A DNA stretch of 64,000 bases, taken from the NCBI GenBank assembly GCA_007753915.1, contig CP036352.1:868001-932000 (forward strand), in the 5' to 3' direction. The notes below the pieces were generated by a model. That model worked only from the letters and a program-made list of their open reading frames with translations, searched no databases and was not told the origin of the DNA. The DNA is from Phycisphaerae bacterium RAS2 (lineage in GTDB: Bacteria; Planctomycetota; Phycisphaerae; UBA1845; UTPLA1). The translations under genes were made by a program, and so were the position numbers. Of the stretch, positions 1 through 8,609 are shown piece after piece; position 1 is the first letter of the stretch, and every line of letters starts with the position of its first letter.

Positions 1-66
1 GCCGCGCCGGTTCGGCCATCCGGGGGAGGGGCCGCGTCCCGACAGAAACTGTCCGGGGCCGACCTG

Positions 67-1590
67 GTGGCGTCCCTCGCAGGCGTCGATGACCCGTCGG
101 TCAACGCGGCGCTTGAAGAGGCCATGGCCGGGCTGACGGATTCCGATCGCACCGCCGATGTGAACAACCAATTGGCAGTGGGCGAGCCGACGAATGACAC
201 GATTGTGTCGGGTCGCATCGCCAACATCGGGTCCGAGGACGTGCTGATCGACTTCGGCGGCAAGAGCCTGGGCACGATGCCGAAATCCGAGTTCAGCAAG
301 GATGAGAAGTTCGCGGTCGGTGATTCGATCGAAGTCGCGGTACTGGAGAGCGACGAACGCACCGGCTTGCTGAATGTGTCGCGGCGCAAGGCGCGCCAGG
401 CGGCAATTCTTCGGGAGTTGAAGCCCGGCACGGTGGTCACCGGCCTCGTCACCGGCATGAACAAGGGCGGGCTGGAGGTCAACATCGAGGGCCTGCGCGG
501 GTTCATTCCCGCGAGCCAGGTCGATGTGCACTTCCTCAAGGACATCTCCGAGCTGATCGGCAAGACGGTCTCGGCCGAGGTGACCAAGTACGACGCGGGC
601 GAGGAGAACATCATTCTCTCGCGGCGCAAGTGGCTGATGAAAGAGCAGACGCATCTGCGCGAGAAGGCATTGGGCGAGCTTGAACTCGGCCAGCTTCGCC
701 GTGGCAAGGTCAAGGGCATCGCCGAGTACGGCGCGTTCATTGATCTCGGCGGCGTCGACGGCCTGTTGCACGTGACCGACATGAGCTGGGGTCGCGTCAA
801 CAAGCCGGAAGATATCCTGAAAGTCGGCGACGAGGTCGAAGTCAAGATCATTAAGCTCAACAAGGAGAAGAACCGCGTCTCGTTGAGCCTCAAGCAGGCG
901 CAGCCCGATCCCTGGACGCACGTCGCTGAGAAGTTTCCCATCGGCGCGAAAGTTTCCGGCCGCGTTGTGCGCTTGCAGGCATTTGGTGCGTTCGTCGAGC
1001 TGGAGCCGGGCGTGGACGGGTTGCTTCCGCTGGCGGAGTTGAGCTGGACGCGGCGCGTGCATCACCCGAAGGAAGTCGTGAAAGAGGGCGATGTCGTTGA
1101 GGTCGGCGTGCTCTCGGTCGATGCCGAGAAGAAGCGAATCGGCTTGAGCCTCAAAGCGGTGACGGATGACCCGTGGTCCAAGGCGGCCGAGAAATATGTG
1201 GCCGGGACAAAGATCACCGGCAAGGTTGTGCGCACCACCGAGTTCGGCGCGTTTGTCGCGCTGGAGGACGGCATCGACGGCCTGATTCACATCTCGGAAC
1301 TGTCGGACACGCGCATCAAGGCTGTGACCGACAAGGTCAAGCCGGGCCAGGAAGTCGAAGTGCGCGTGCTCGGTGTCGATACGACGAACCACAAAGTCTC
1401 GCTCTCGATGAAGACGCCACCGCGGGAGCCGACGCCCGAGGAACTCGCCGAGCGCGCGGCTGCCAGGGCTGCGGCCGAGAAGGAAGCGGCCAAGCGTCGC
1501 GAGAAGTCCGCGGGTCGCCGGGGCGGTTTGACGATTTCGTGGGACCAGGGTCTGGGTTCGCTCGATCCATCCAAGTTTGCGCGGTCTTGA
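67..1590 (+). CDS. rpsA: 30S ribosomal protein S1
   Basis: Binds mRNA on the 30S subunit and helps initiate translation. The 507-aa product carries five S1 (OB-fold) RNA-binding repeats at about residues 43-107, 122-187, 208-276, 293-361 and 378-447; the last three show the classic pattern GxV..x.GAF(I/V)..GVDGLLH(V/I)S. A basic Ala/Arg/Lys-rich tail follows and ends in LDPSKFARS. E. coli S1 has six repeats, so this is a five-repeat form of the kind found in several other phyla. The start used is the GTG at 67; an in-frame ATG at 124 (MAGLTDSD) is a reasonable alternative, and the true start could also lie upstream of the window. No gene is coupled downstream. Family assignment is very secure; the start is not. 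Confidence 0.96.
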   Translation: MASLAGVDDPSVNAALEEAMAGLTDSDRTADVNNQLAVGEPTNDTIVSGRIANIGSEDVLIDFGGKSLGTMPKSEFSKDEKFAVGDSIEVAVLESDERTGLLNVSRRKARQAAILRELKPGTVVTGLVTGMNKGGLEVNIEGLRGFIPASQVDVHFLKDISELIGKTVSAEVTKYDAGEENIILSRRKWLMKEQTHLREKALGELELGQLRRGKVKGIAEYGAFIDLGGVDGLLHVTDMSWGRVNKPEDILKVGDEVEVKIIKLNKEKNRVSLSLKQAQPDPWTHVAEKFPIGAKVSGRVVRLQAFGAFVELEPGVDGLLPLAELSWTRRVHHPKEVVKEGDVVEVGVLSVDAEKKRIGLSLKAVTDDPWSKAAEKYVAGTKITGKVVRTTEFGAFVALEDGIDGLIHISELSDTRIKAVTDKVKPGQEVEVRVLGVDTTNHKVSLSMKTPPREPTPEELAERAAARAAAEKEAAKRREKSAGRRGGLTISWDQGLGSLDPSKFARS

Positions 1591-1834
1591 GTTGGCGTTG
1601 TTTGACGGGGCGGCTGAATGCGAGCGAGATGGAACGCGCTCGCATGGGTTCGTCGCCCAAGAGCCGATTACGCAAGCAATCGAAGACACGACCGCTACGT
1701 TTCGCCGGCGCGTTGGTCCAGTTAAGACGGTTCGCCGCGGCCTTCTCCCCCTTGCAAGGTTTGCGCAGGGGGGGATAATCACGAGTCGCTCGGTCGCCGC
1801 GACGGTGGAAGCCGACCATCGGATTGGTAGACGC

Positions 1835-1921
<87 letters not shown>

Positions 1922-2041
1922 TTTCATTTCTGATCGTCTTGATTCACTTCGATGCGCGGTAATGCCTTGCTCGCAACGGCCTTAACGTGATCTCAATGGT
2001 TGTCTCAATTCGCCCGGTTCCGTGCACGGCGTTGAACTGTC

Positions 2042-2623
2042 TTGCACCGCCGGGTGCAGCGTTTCGCCAAGCAATTCGCCAAGCAGCTCGCCAAGCAAAT
2101 GCGGGAGTCGCGGATCAAGAGCCACCGGCTCCTCCATCCGATCGGCAATCAGATTGTTAGGTGGCAAGGCGAGCGAGCGCGGGAGTCGTTAATTAGGAAC
2201 TACCGGCCGACCGGCCTCGTCGCCCGGCGGGGCGTGAGCATCCATGACGGCCACTGGGAGGAGGACGATCCGAAGACACCGAAGGTGGACGAGTCCGGCT
2301 GGGTTCCGGGCAGCGTCAACTCGATGTGCGACTATGTCTGTCTGGCCGACGGGATGGGGAACGTCCGCGGCCGGTTGGACAGCAACGGGAACGTGTCGAT
2401 CCAGACGTTCGATTCGTTCGGCAACGCCCAAGGAACGAGCAAGCTGTCGCCGGATCAGACTTATGTGGACTTCCGGTGCAACAACGATTGCGACTTCGGG
2501 GACCCGAAGGGCTACAAAAACGCGCGGCCGCCGTCAATGGGTGGAACGGCCCCCTCCCCATCGGTGTTGCTTGAGACGCTGAATCAAATCGTTCGCTATC
2601 CCGCGATAGTATGTGCCGACTGA
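2042..2623 (+). pseudogene. RHS/YD-repeat protein fragment
   Basis: The open frame has no convincing start; the first codon used is TTG. Its middle has YD-repeat-like sequence: GMGNVRGRLDSNGNVS followed by FDSFGN (about residues 108-132). The N-terminal 45 residues come from a 12-bp tandem repeat and are probably not original coding sequence. The fragment ends at a stop about 75 bp before homologous RHS sequence resumes in another frame, so I read it as debris of a larger RHS protein. Intact RHS proteins are long secreted or surface polypeptides that carry a variable C-terminal domain. Nothing shows that this piece is expressed. Confidence 0.5.
2063..2098 (+). repeat. 12-bp tandem repeat, three copies
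   Basis: TTCGCCAAGCAA is followed directly by TTCGCCAAGCAG and CTCGCCAAGCAA. In frame it would encode FAKQ-FAKQ-LAKQ. It lies at the left edge of the RHS debris, probably a local slippage product. Confidence 0.85.
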
Positions 2624-2696
2624 ACAGGATAAGATATGAATGTAGCCTGGCATGGAGCTGAAATTGAGCGCGAACGACTGACCATGTAAAGGATGA

Positions 2697-3491
2697 AATT
2701 TCCGGGCCATCGTCGATCGCGCCGGAGCGATTGTGGAAAGATATGCCTACGACGGCTACGGACGACCGTATATCCGGGAGGCGGTGGGTCGTGGGGAAAT
2801 GGACAACAACAGCGAGATGGATGACGTGGACAGCGAGCGCGTGAAGGACGCGAAGAATGGAACGATCTGGGATCCGCGGGCTGATCTGGATGATGACGGT
2901 GATTCGGATACGGATGACGAGGACCTGTTTGATTTGAAGCTGCCGTCGTGGAGCACGCGCGAGGCCGGCCCGCTGGCGACCGTGTCACAGGCCTTCAGCG
3001 ACGTGGACAACCGCTACGCCTTCCAGGGCGTCCCCCACTTCGTCATGGACACGCTCGCCAACGCGACCGCCGCCAACGCCAAACTACCTCTCGGCCACCA
3101 CCGCGCGCGGCTGGTCGATGTGATGACCGGAAGGTGGAATACGAATGATCCATTATACAAGAATCCACCAGTATTGACTATGCCGGAGAATACAATGTAC
3201 ATATCGATTCTTGTATTGACAATCCGGAGAGCAGAGGATCATAAAAAGCCTAACGACTACTTGCATGCAGATTCGCGCCCGACGGTCATAGTAGATCCAT
3301 CTGGACTTTGTGGGACATGTATTTGTCCAATAAACTGGGATGCCGGAGAACGCTTACACGGCAACACTAACCATTGCGCTTTCCAGGGCCCTTCAGGAAC
3401 CTGCCAATCGTTGTCATGTGAAGTGATTATCAATATCAATGAGGGCAATGCATGGACGTTGCGTCATTGTGTTTGGAGAATATTTGAGTGA
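2697..3491 (+). pseudogene. RHS core C-terminus with variable tip (5'-truncated)
   Basis: Open from about 2697; the GTG at 2733 is only the first possible start, and the homologous sequence AIVDRAGAIVERYAYDGYGR runs through it. An acidic Asp-rich stretch (DLDDDGDSDTDDEDLFD) follows, then the RHS-associated core: NRYAFQGVPHF, HHRARLVDVMTGRWNTNDPL and the end of the core, TVIVDPSG. After it comes a short Cys-rich tip of about 60 residues starting LCGTCICPINW, which I do not recognise. The stretch 3165-3240 may be frame-shifted, because another frame reads more like protein there. It is followed after 72 bp by the FGE-like membrane gene at 3564, the order seen at the other RHS tips in this window. 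Base composition becomes A/T-rich over the tip. Confidence 0.65.
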
Positions 3492-3563
3492 TGCGTGGAT
3501 TGCTGAGTGCTTGTATATCATCTACGCGGTTAAACTTGAGATATATAGAGGTACGAAAGGACC

Positions 3564-4583
3564 ATGAGAATCATACATTTTGTTGCGGCACTCGTTAGCG
3601 TTGCAATTGCTGTCATATTGTTTCTTGTCTTTAAGTCAAGTGCAAATCAAGGAGCGGCGAGTGCAATTATGCGCGCTCGGACTGTAGCCAACGAATCAAT
3701 TGCAACGAGACCTGTCAACGGCATGAACCAATCTGGCCATAAAGCGTTCTCCAGGCCAACCGGTGTAGCCGATGATTCCATTCCTTCAAAGGAACGAGAT
3801 CCAACTGTTTTGACACTTGACTGCGGGGGTGGGCAAAAAATAGAACTTATTCTTGTTTCTCCGGGCGAATTCATGATGGGATCTCCCCCGAACGACAGTC
3901 TTTCTAGTCGTAGCGTCGAGGGCCCGCAGCGTCTTGTCCAAGTACGAGAGGGATTTTATTTGGGCAGATTCGAAGTGACACAAGAACAATGGCAGGCCGT
4001 CATGGGGAATAATCCATCTCATTTCAAAGGGGATGATCCGCCTCCGGTTGGAAGCACCGAGTGGGAGGACTATCAAGACTTTTACCGAAACCGACCGGTT
4101 GAGAGCGTTTCCTGGGATGATTGCCAATCGTTTTGTCGCAGATTGACCGAGGTCACTGGGAGAGTCGTGCGCCTACCAACTGAGGCGGAATGGGAATACG
4201 CCTGCCGAGCAGGAACTACTGATCGCTACCATTTCGACGAAACACTTGAGTCGCTCGAGGATTACGCGTGGTGCATGGACAACAGCGCAAAGCAAACACA
4301 CCGAGTCGGAACAAGAAAACCCAACCCATGGGGATTTTTTGATATGTACGGTAATGTCTGGGAATGGTGTGAGGACTACATTCACATGAATTACAAGAAC
4401 GCGCCAGGGGACTCGCGGGCGTGGTTAGAAAGAGTAAGCCGTGAAGAGCGTGTTGTGCGCGGTGGTTGTTTTGAGGCGTTCCTGCCAAATTATCGCTCCG
4501 CCAATCGCTTCTACTTCAAGCCGCAATTGCGAATAAGCGGGCTGGGGCTACGCATTGCCTCCTCAGCCAAAGAGGCTCCTTGA
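3564..4583 (+). CDS. Membrane-anchored FGE-sulfatase (SUMF1) family protein
   Basis: The 339-aa protein has an N-terminal membrane segment (about residues 5-24, FVAALVSVAIAVILFLVF) and then, from about residue 80, a complete FGE-sulfatase fold: SPGEFMMGSPPND, FEVTQEQWQAVMGNNPSHF, RPVESVSWDDCQSFC, RLPTEAEWEYACRAGT, GFFDMYGNVWEWCEDY and RVVRGGCFEAFLPNYRSANR. True formylglycine-generating enzymes oxidise a sulfatase Cys using two active-site cysteines. Here the usual RGGSW reads RGGCF, and no sulfatase lies nearby, so a binding or structural role is as likely as catalysis. It lies 72 bp after an RHS tip. Its leader DNA nearly matches that of the lipoprotein gene at 10375, which also follows an RHS tip. 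Function beyond the fold is unknown. Confidence 0.85.
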   Translation: MRIIHFVAALVSVAIAVILFLVFKSSANQGAASAIMRARTVANESIATRPVNGMNQSGHKAFSRPTGVADDSIPSKERDPTVLTLDCGGGQKIELILVSPGEFMMGSPPNDSLSSRSVEGPQRLVQVREGFYLGRFEVTQEQWQAVMGNNPSHFKGDDPPPVGSTEWEDYQDFYRNRPVESVSWDDCQSFCRRLTEVTGRVVRLPTEAEWEYACRAGTTDRYHFDETLESLEDYAWCMDNSAKQTHRVGTRKPNPWGFFDMYGNVWEWCEDYIHMNYKNAPGDSRAWLERVSREERVVRGGCFEAFLPNYRSANRFYFKPQLRISGLGLRIASSAKEAP

Positions 4584-4669
4584 ATCAGCCGTTTCGTAGG
4601 GTGCGCGCGGGTCCGCCAGAGCGTGTCCAGAATGTTAAAGTGCTTCCCTTTCGTCTTCGTAGGACGATC

Positions 4670-6037
4670 TTAGTCAGCACGTGTGCGAGCAATGCCGACC
4701 AGACCAGCCGTTCCAGTCGCGCGGGCGGTGTCGTCTTGCGTCACCGTCAGGTCCGGCAGCGAGGCGATGGCTGCTCGATCCGTCCCCCGGAAGCGCTTCG
4801 CGTAGGTGTTCATGGTCAGCGTCGGCGTGGAGTGCCGCGCGAGGTCTTGGGCCGTCTTGAGGTCCGCGCCGCCGGCCACAACCGCCGAGATGAAGTAAAC
4901 CCGGAAACAGTGGAAGTCCAGCACACGGCCGGCATCGTCGAACGGCTTGAGCGTGGCGGCTCGCTCTCGCGCGTGGCGCTCCTTCGGACTCTCCGCTCGC
5001 TCAATCCATGCTGCCCGAGCGCCTTCGAGGTCCTTCCGCAGCATCCGAACAACGTTGCACGGAGCGGGCATCTTGAACGCGCACGCCGTTGGCAACTTCG
5101 ATGAGAAGAAGTCACGCAGGCCAACGGCTGTGTCGGTCCGCAAGGGTTGGGTGTCCGTCCGGCGGCGCTTTGAATACGAAGCCGAGACAGTGACGGATGG
5201 CTCCGCTGCCGCAAGATCAAAGGACTCGACCGTCAGGCTCCTCAACTCACCGCTCCGCAGTCCGGTCTCGGCGGCGATTCGGTAGAGCCAATAGCGCGAT
5301 TCACCATCGACTCCAAAGCAGGGGGGCGCATTGCGAACGTATTGGAGGAGCATCTGCAGATCATCCGGCTCGAACGAGCGGCGGACGTGCTTCTTGTGCG
5401 CAGCGGTGTCGATCAGCACGAGCATGGACAGGGGGTTGCGCGTGGCCCGGTCCGTCCGGACCATCCAGGTGAAGAATCGGCGCAAGGCCGACAAGTAGTG
5501 ATTCGATGAGGCCGCAGAAAGTCCACCATCCTTGCGAGGCTTGGCGCGCCGACCGGCGAGGTACTCGGCCACCTTCTCCGCATCAACTTTCAGAATGTGC
5601 TGGGCCCTGATTCCATCGAGCACCGCCGTAATGCGCTTCTCAATCAGTCGCACATGACCGGGGGTGTCCGGTCCCTTCTGCCGGGGGGAGGCCGAGCCGT
5701 TCAATAGGGCGGCCTTGTAGGACTTGAAGTGCTCCATCAAGGATTGCGTGTTCGTGACGTGGCGTGCATCGATCAGCTCCAGATCCGCGAGACGCACCTT
5801 CATGTCGTCCGGCAAGCCGCGAATCCATTTCGCCAGCGCGGCATCCGGCTCCAGCCCCGACTCCCGCAACCCTGCCAGATCGGTCAGCCTCTCACCCAGC
5901 ACCCGCGTGGCCCGCTTGTCGGCGTAGCCTCGAAACTTCCTCTCGCGACCATTGACCATGATCCCGATGTACCACCGCGACGCCAGACGGCGCTGGCCGG
6001 TTCGACGGTCGCGGTATCGTGCCTTAAAGAGTCGCAT
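4670..6037 (-). CDS. Tyrosine recombinase / integrase
   Basis: A 455-aa site-specific recombinase of the phage integrase family. A SAM-like core-binding region covers about residues 95-195 (…NHYLSALRRFFTWMVR), followed by the catalytic domain with the complete set of residues: R261 (ETGLRSGEL), a probable K290, H376 and R379 (DFHCFRVYF), H402 (LARHSTPT) and the nucleophile Y412 (MNTYAKRF). It starts at the ATG at 6037. It is the last gene of a minus-strand module that also holds the TubC-like gene and a truncated primase, typical of small integrative elements. It probably moves or once moved this island; tRNA-Phe, 2.7 kb away, is a candidate target, but no att pair was found. Confidence 0.95.
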   Translation of the reverse strand: MRLFKARYRDRRTGQRRLASRWYIGIMVNGRERKFRGYADKRATRVLGERLTDLAGLRESGLEPDAALAKWIRGLPDDMKVRLADLELIDARHVTNTQSLMEHFKSYKAALLNGSASPRQKGPDTPGHVRLIEKRITAVLDGIRAQHILKVDAEKVAEYLAGRRAKPRKDGGLSAASSNHYLSALRRFFTWMVRTDRATRNPLSMLVLIDTAAHKKHVRRSFEPDDLQMLLQYVRNAPPCFGVDGESRYWLYRIAAETGLRSGELRSLTVESFDLAAAEPSVTVSASYSKRRRTDTQPLRTDTAVGLRDFFSSKLPTACAFKMPAPCNVVRMLRKDLEGARAAWIERAESPKERHARERAATLKPFDDAGRVLDFHCFRVYFISAVVAGGADLKTAQDLARHSTPTLTMNTYAKRFRGTDRAAIASLPDLTVTQDDTARATGTAGLVGIARTRAD

Positions 6038-6107
6038 GGCGATGTTCTCCTCGCTGCGAATCTACGGTGCTCGCAACGAAGGCGTCCACTACAAATATGA
6101 CGACGGT

Positions 6108-6518
6108 CTATAAACGGGTTTCGAGGCCTTCGGACAGGACTCTCGCCCGCCACTGCCGCAGTTCGGCCGCTCGCTGTGGGACGATGCAGATGTCGGCGAG
6201 GTAGGCCAGCCGCGCGGCCCACCGCTCGCGCGTCCAGCCGTCGGGCACGGCATGATCCGGCCTCCGGCCGTCTGGCTCGCTGCAGGCTCGCGTCGCATCA
6301 TCGTGGACCTCCCGTTCTCGCGTCCGGCCGTCAAATACGCCCGTGTTGTTTCGTTCAGCCAGCGCGGCCAGCAGTTCACCCTTGCACGCCCTCATCCGCG
6401 CCAGCAGATCGGCGGTCACGAGGGACTTCGGATGAAACCGAAGCCGGTCACCGTCGGTCTCAAGACGGATCCCCCGGCTGTTCAAGTCGGTAAGCAGTTC
6501 ATCAACTTGCGCGGTCAT
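6108..6518 (-). CDS. TubC N-terminal docking-domain-like protein
   Basis: A 136-aa protein. The first 60 residues (TAQVDELLTDLNSRGIRLE.. DGDRLRFHPKS.. LLARMRACKGELLAAL) resemble the TubC N-terminal docking domain, which also occurs as a stand-alone or fused domain in small proteins on integrative elements. The C-terminal half is rich in Arg, Trp and Ala and unrecognised. The start is the ATG at 6518: it has a GGGGGAG ribosome-binding site and overlaps the stop of the upstream primase fragment as ATGA, so the two were translationally coupled. A TTG 12 nt upstream is less likely. It was probably co-transcribed with the integrase. A docking role in natural-product synthesis is unlikely here; its function on mobile elements is unknown. 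Confidence 0.7.
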   Translation of the reverse strand: MTAQVDELLTDLNSRGIRLETDGDRLRFHPKSLVTADLLARMRACKGELLAALAERNNTGVFDGRTREREVHDDATRACSEPDGRRPDHAVPDGWTRERWAARLAYLADICIVPQRAAELRQWRARVLSEGLETRL

Positions 6519-6859
6519 ACACTCCCCCAATCAGCGGAGTCTGCGTAGTGGGGGTCATCATCAGGACGTGGCACGCGATGGCACGCGTTCTCCGGCATTG
6601 CAAACTGGTTTGTGTTGGCCGACGGTGCACGGAGATCAATTTCCGAGTTGCAGTGCTCGGGATCGCGTGCCACCGCGTGCCGGAGTCCGATTCCGACATA
6701 GACCCGGTGCCGTCTCTCCCCTGTCCTGGGCTGGCGTTCGCGGACCTCGGGCAGCGCTGCCCGAAGGTCACGGCCGAAGGTTTGTTTGGTTCCCGGCCTG
6801 TCTCGCCCCTGTGCCTCACACCACTCCTTCCAAGCAGCGAAGAGGTCGTCGATGGGAAC
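6515..6859 (-). pseudogene. Phage/plasmid primase-helicase C-terminus, cut by IS
   Basis: Only the C-terminal part is left. VPIDDLFAAWKEWCEAQGRD, PGTKQTFGRDLRAALPEVRE and HRVYVGIGL match the winged-helix C-terminal region of P4/D5-type primase-helicases carried by phages and integrative plasmids. The reading frame runs upstream into the IS left end at 6860, so everything before VPIDDL, including the helicase motor, has been replaced. The stop overlaps the TubC-like start (ATGA). It supplied replication or excision functions to the original element and is now surely inactive. Confidence 0.75.
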
Positions 6860-6928
6860 TGACCTTCCCCCCAGAAACTGATCCAGGTCCTGAGTTAGGA
6901 TGGGGGCTTGGATCAAGGAGGAAGGGTC

Positions 6929-7207
6929 ATGAGCAGGAAGCGATTCAAGGCGGAGGAGATCGTCAACAAGCTTCGTGAGGCGGATGTGTTGATTGCTCAG
7001 GGTCGATCGGTGGCGCAGGCGAGCAAGCAGATCGGCGTGGCAGAGCAGACGTATTACCGTTGGCGGAAGGAGTACGGCGGGTTGAAGGCTGACCAGGCGA
7101 AGCGGCTCAAGGAGCTGGAGCGAGAGAATGCCCGGCTGAAGCGGTTGGTGGCCGATGCGGAGTTGGACAAGGCGATCCTTCGGGAGGCGGCCCGCCCAAA
7201 CTTCTAA
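6929..7207 (+). CDS. IS3-family transposase OrfA (HTH protein)
   Basis: A 92-aa DNA-binding subunit of the transposase. A helix-turn-helix of the transposase_8 type (RFKAEEIVNKLREADVLIAQ, then ASKQIGVAEQTYYRWRKEYG) is followed by a leucine-zipper-like helix (KELERENARLKRLVADAELD) that mediates multimerisation, ending in KAILREAARPNF. The ATG at 6929 follows a GGAGGAAGGG ribosome-binding site, so the 7 codons upstream are not used. Near its end lies the slippery heptamer C CCA AAC (7195-7201) in the correct phase for -1 frameshifting into OrfB. Confidence 0.93.
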   Translation: MSRKRFKAEEIVNKLREADVLIAQGRSVAQASKQIGVAEQTYYRWRKEYGGLKADQAKRLKELERENARLKRLVADAELDKAILREAARPNF

Positions 7208-8121
7208 GCCCGCAGCGGAAGCGTCAGGTGGTCGAGGAGGTGGTGGAGCACCTGGGCATCTCCGAGCGGCGGGCGTGCAAGGCGCTGGGTCAGTCTCGCG
7301 CGACGCAGCGGTACTTACCGTTGGTTCATGAGGATGAGGACAAGTTGACGCAGCGGATCATCGAGCTGGCGGCGGTGTACGGTCGATACGGGACACCGCG
7401 GATCACCGGCTTGATCCGGAACGAAGGGATGCAGGTGAATCACAAGCGGGTCGAGCGAATCTGGAAGGCCGCCGGGCTGAAGGTGCCGAAGAAGCAGCCG
7501 CGACGCGGTCGATTGTGGTTGAATGATGGCTCGTGTGTTCGGCTTCGGCCGGAGCACAAGGATCACGTCTGGGCGTATGACTTTGTGCAGGCGTGGACGC
7601 ATGACGGCCGGCCGTTTCGGATGTTGACGCTGGTGGATGAGTACACGCGGGAGTGCCTGGCGATTGACGTGGCGAGAAGGTTGCGATCGGATGATGTGCT
7701 GGAGCGGCTGGCGTGGTTGTTTGCGACGCGGGGTGTGCCGGGGCATCTGCGGAGCGACAATGGTCCGGAGTTCACGGCGAAGGTGGTTCGCGAGTGGCTG
7801 GCCCGAGTCGGCGTGAAGACGCTGTTCATCGAGCCGGGAAGCCCCTGGGAGAACGGCTACGTGGAGAGTTTTAACGGGAAGCTGAGCGATGAGTTGCTGA
7901 ATGGCGAGATCTTCTACACGTTGAAAGAGGCGAAGGTCTTGATTGAGCGCTGGCGGGTTCATTCCAACACGGTTCGGCCGCACAGTGCGTTGGGCTATCG
8001 GCCGCCGGCCCCTGAGGCCCGAATGAGCGCGCCGCTGTGGGCAGGCTCCGCTCCGTTCGCTCCGCTCACTGCGCTCCGCCCGCCCACAGCGTGTGCTGTG
8101 AACGGTGTTGGACTAACATAA
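7198..8121 (+). CDS. IS3-family transposase OrfB (integrase catalytic domain)
   Basis: The catalytic part of the transposase, made as an OrfAB fusion by -1 frameshifting at 7195-7201; the frame is open from there (KLLSPQRKRQVVEEV…) and a GTG at 7228 could give a short free form. Counted from 7228, the rve-type DDE triad is D118 (HVWAYDFV), D177 (LRSDNGPEF) and E213 (WENGYVESFN), i.e. DD(35)E as in IS3 elements. An HTH_21 region (YGRYGTPRITGLIRNEGM, NHKRVERIWKAAGLKVPKK) precedes it. The C-terminal RPHSALGYRPPAPEA is also typical. All catalytic residues are intact, so the element may still be active. Confidence 0.95.
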   Translation, partial: KLLSPQRKRQVVEEVVEHLGISERRACKALGQSRATQRYLPLVHEDEDKLTQRIIELAAVYGRYGTPRITGLIRNEGMQVNHKRVERIWKAAGLKVPKKQPRRGRLWLNDGSCVRLRPEHKDHVWAYDFVQAWTHDGRPFRMLTLVDEYTRECLAIDVARRLRSDDVLERLAWLFATRGVPGHLRSDNGPEFTAKVVREWLARVGVKTLFIEPGSPWENGYVESFNGKLSDELLNGEIFYTLKEAKVLIERWRVHSNTVRPHSALGYRPPAPEARMSAPLWAGSAPFAPLTALRPPTACAVNGVGLT

Positions 8122-8150
8122 CAGGTGGACTAAACCGTGGGGGAAGGTCA

Positions 8151-8577
8151 CTTGGACAAAATAGCCGCAAATCTCGAAACGTGGCGCAATCGCAATCTGG
8201 CCACGTTTGTCGAGATAGCCCATCTTTCCAATATCACCGAAAGGTGCGAAGCCCTCCGAGTAGTCGAGAATTCGTCCTTCGAGTTCTATTGGAATAACCT
8301 CACGTCCATTATCATCTATGAATCCTGTTTTCCCATTTAGTGAAACTCGGGCAAGATTGTCCCTAAAGTCCGCTGCGACATCAAACTTAGGGGAGATTGC
8401 GATTCTTCCATTGGAGTCAATGTAGCCCATTCTCCTGCCTGACATTACAGGAAATAGCGTTTCTGATGCTGCTGCAGACTGATGATTAGAGGCAGAATGG
8501 CTATGCTCGTTACACGATGAGACACTCAGCAAAACGGAGGCGACCAAGAATAACGCGGCCGATTGCAGTGTGAACAT
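8151..8577 (-). pseudogene. WG-repeat lipoprotein, 3' end cut by IS
   Basis: Begins at the ATG at 8577 with a lipoprotein signal (FTLQSAALFLVASVLLSVSS-C); an ATG at 8616 overlapping the RHS stop is an alternative. Then come WG-type beta repeats: GRRMGYIDSNGRIAISPKFD, GKTGFIDDNGREVIP and KMGYLDKRGQIAIAPRFE. Homology stops at about 8151, where the IS right end begins, and the last 13 codons of the open frame are IS sequence, so the native C-terminus is missing. It lies 32 bp downstream of RHS tip 2, the position of an immunity or partner gene in RHS systems. WG repeats are common ligand-binding beta modules; no specific ligand is suggested. Confidence 0.75.
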
Positions 8578-8609
8578 CTTGCAATCAACGTAGCGCAAGC
8601 TGTGATTCA

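Larger units (their letters stand above)
6860..8150 (+). mobile_element. IS3-family insertion sequence, complete
   Basis: A 1291-bp element bounded by imperfect inverted repeats: left TGACCTTCCCCCCAGAAACT at 6860 and right, in reverse complement, TGACCTTCCCCCACGGTTTA ending at 8150 (12 identical terminal bases). It holds OrfA and OrfB in the IS3 arrangement with a -1 frameshift site between them. The flanks (…GGGAAC on the left, CTTGGAC… on the right) show no target-site duplication. On the left it interrupts a primase gene and on the right a WG-repeat lipoprotein gene, two unrelated sequences, so a rearrangement after insertion is likely. A partial inverted copy of its right end lies at 11569. 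Confidence 0.92.

Noticed and set aside
2140-2170. GTTAGGT near 2156 looked like an integron attC core
   Set aside because: No matching RYYYAAC partner or imperfect palindrome of the right length was found, and there is no integron integrase.
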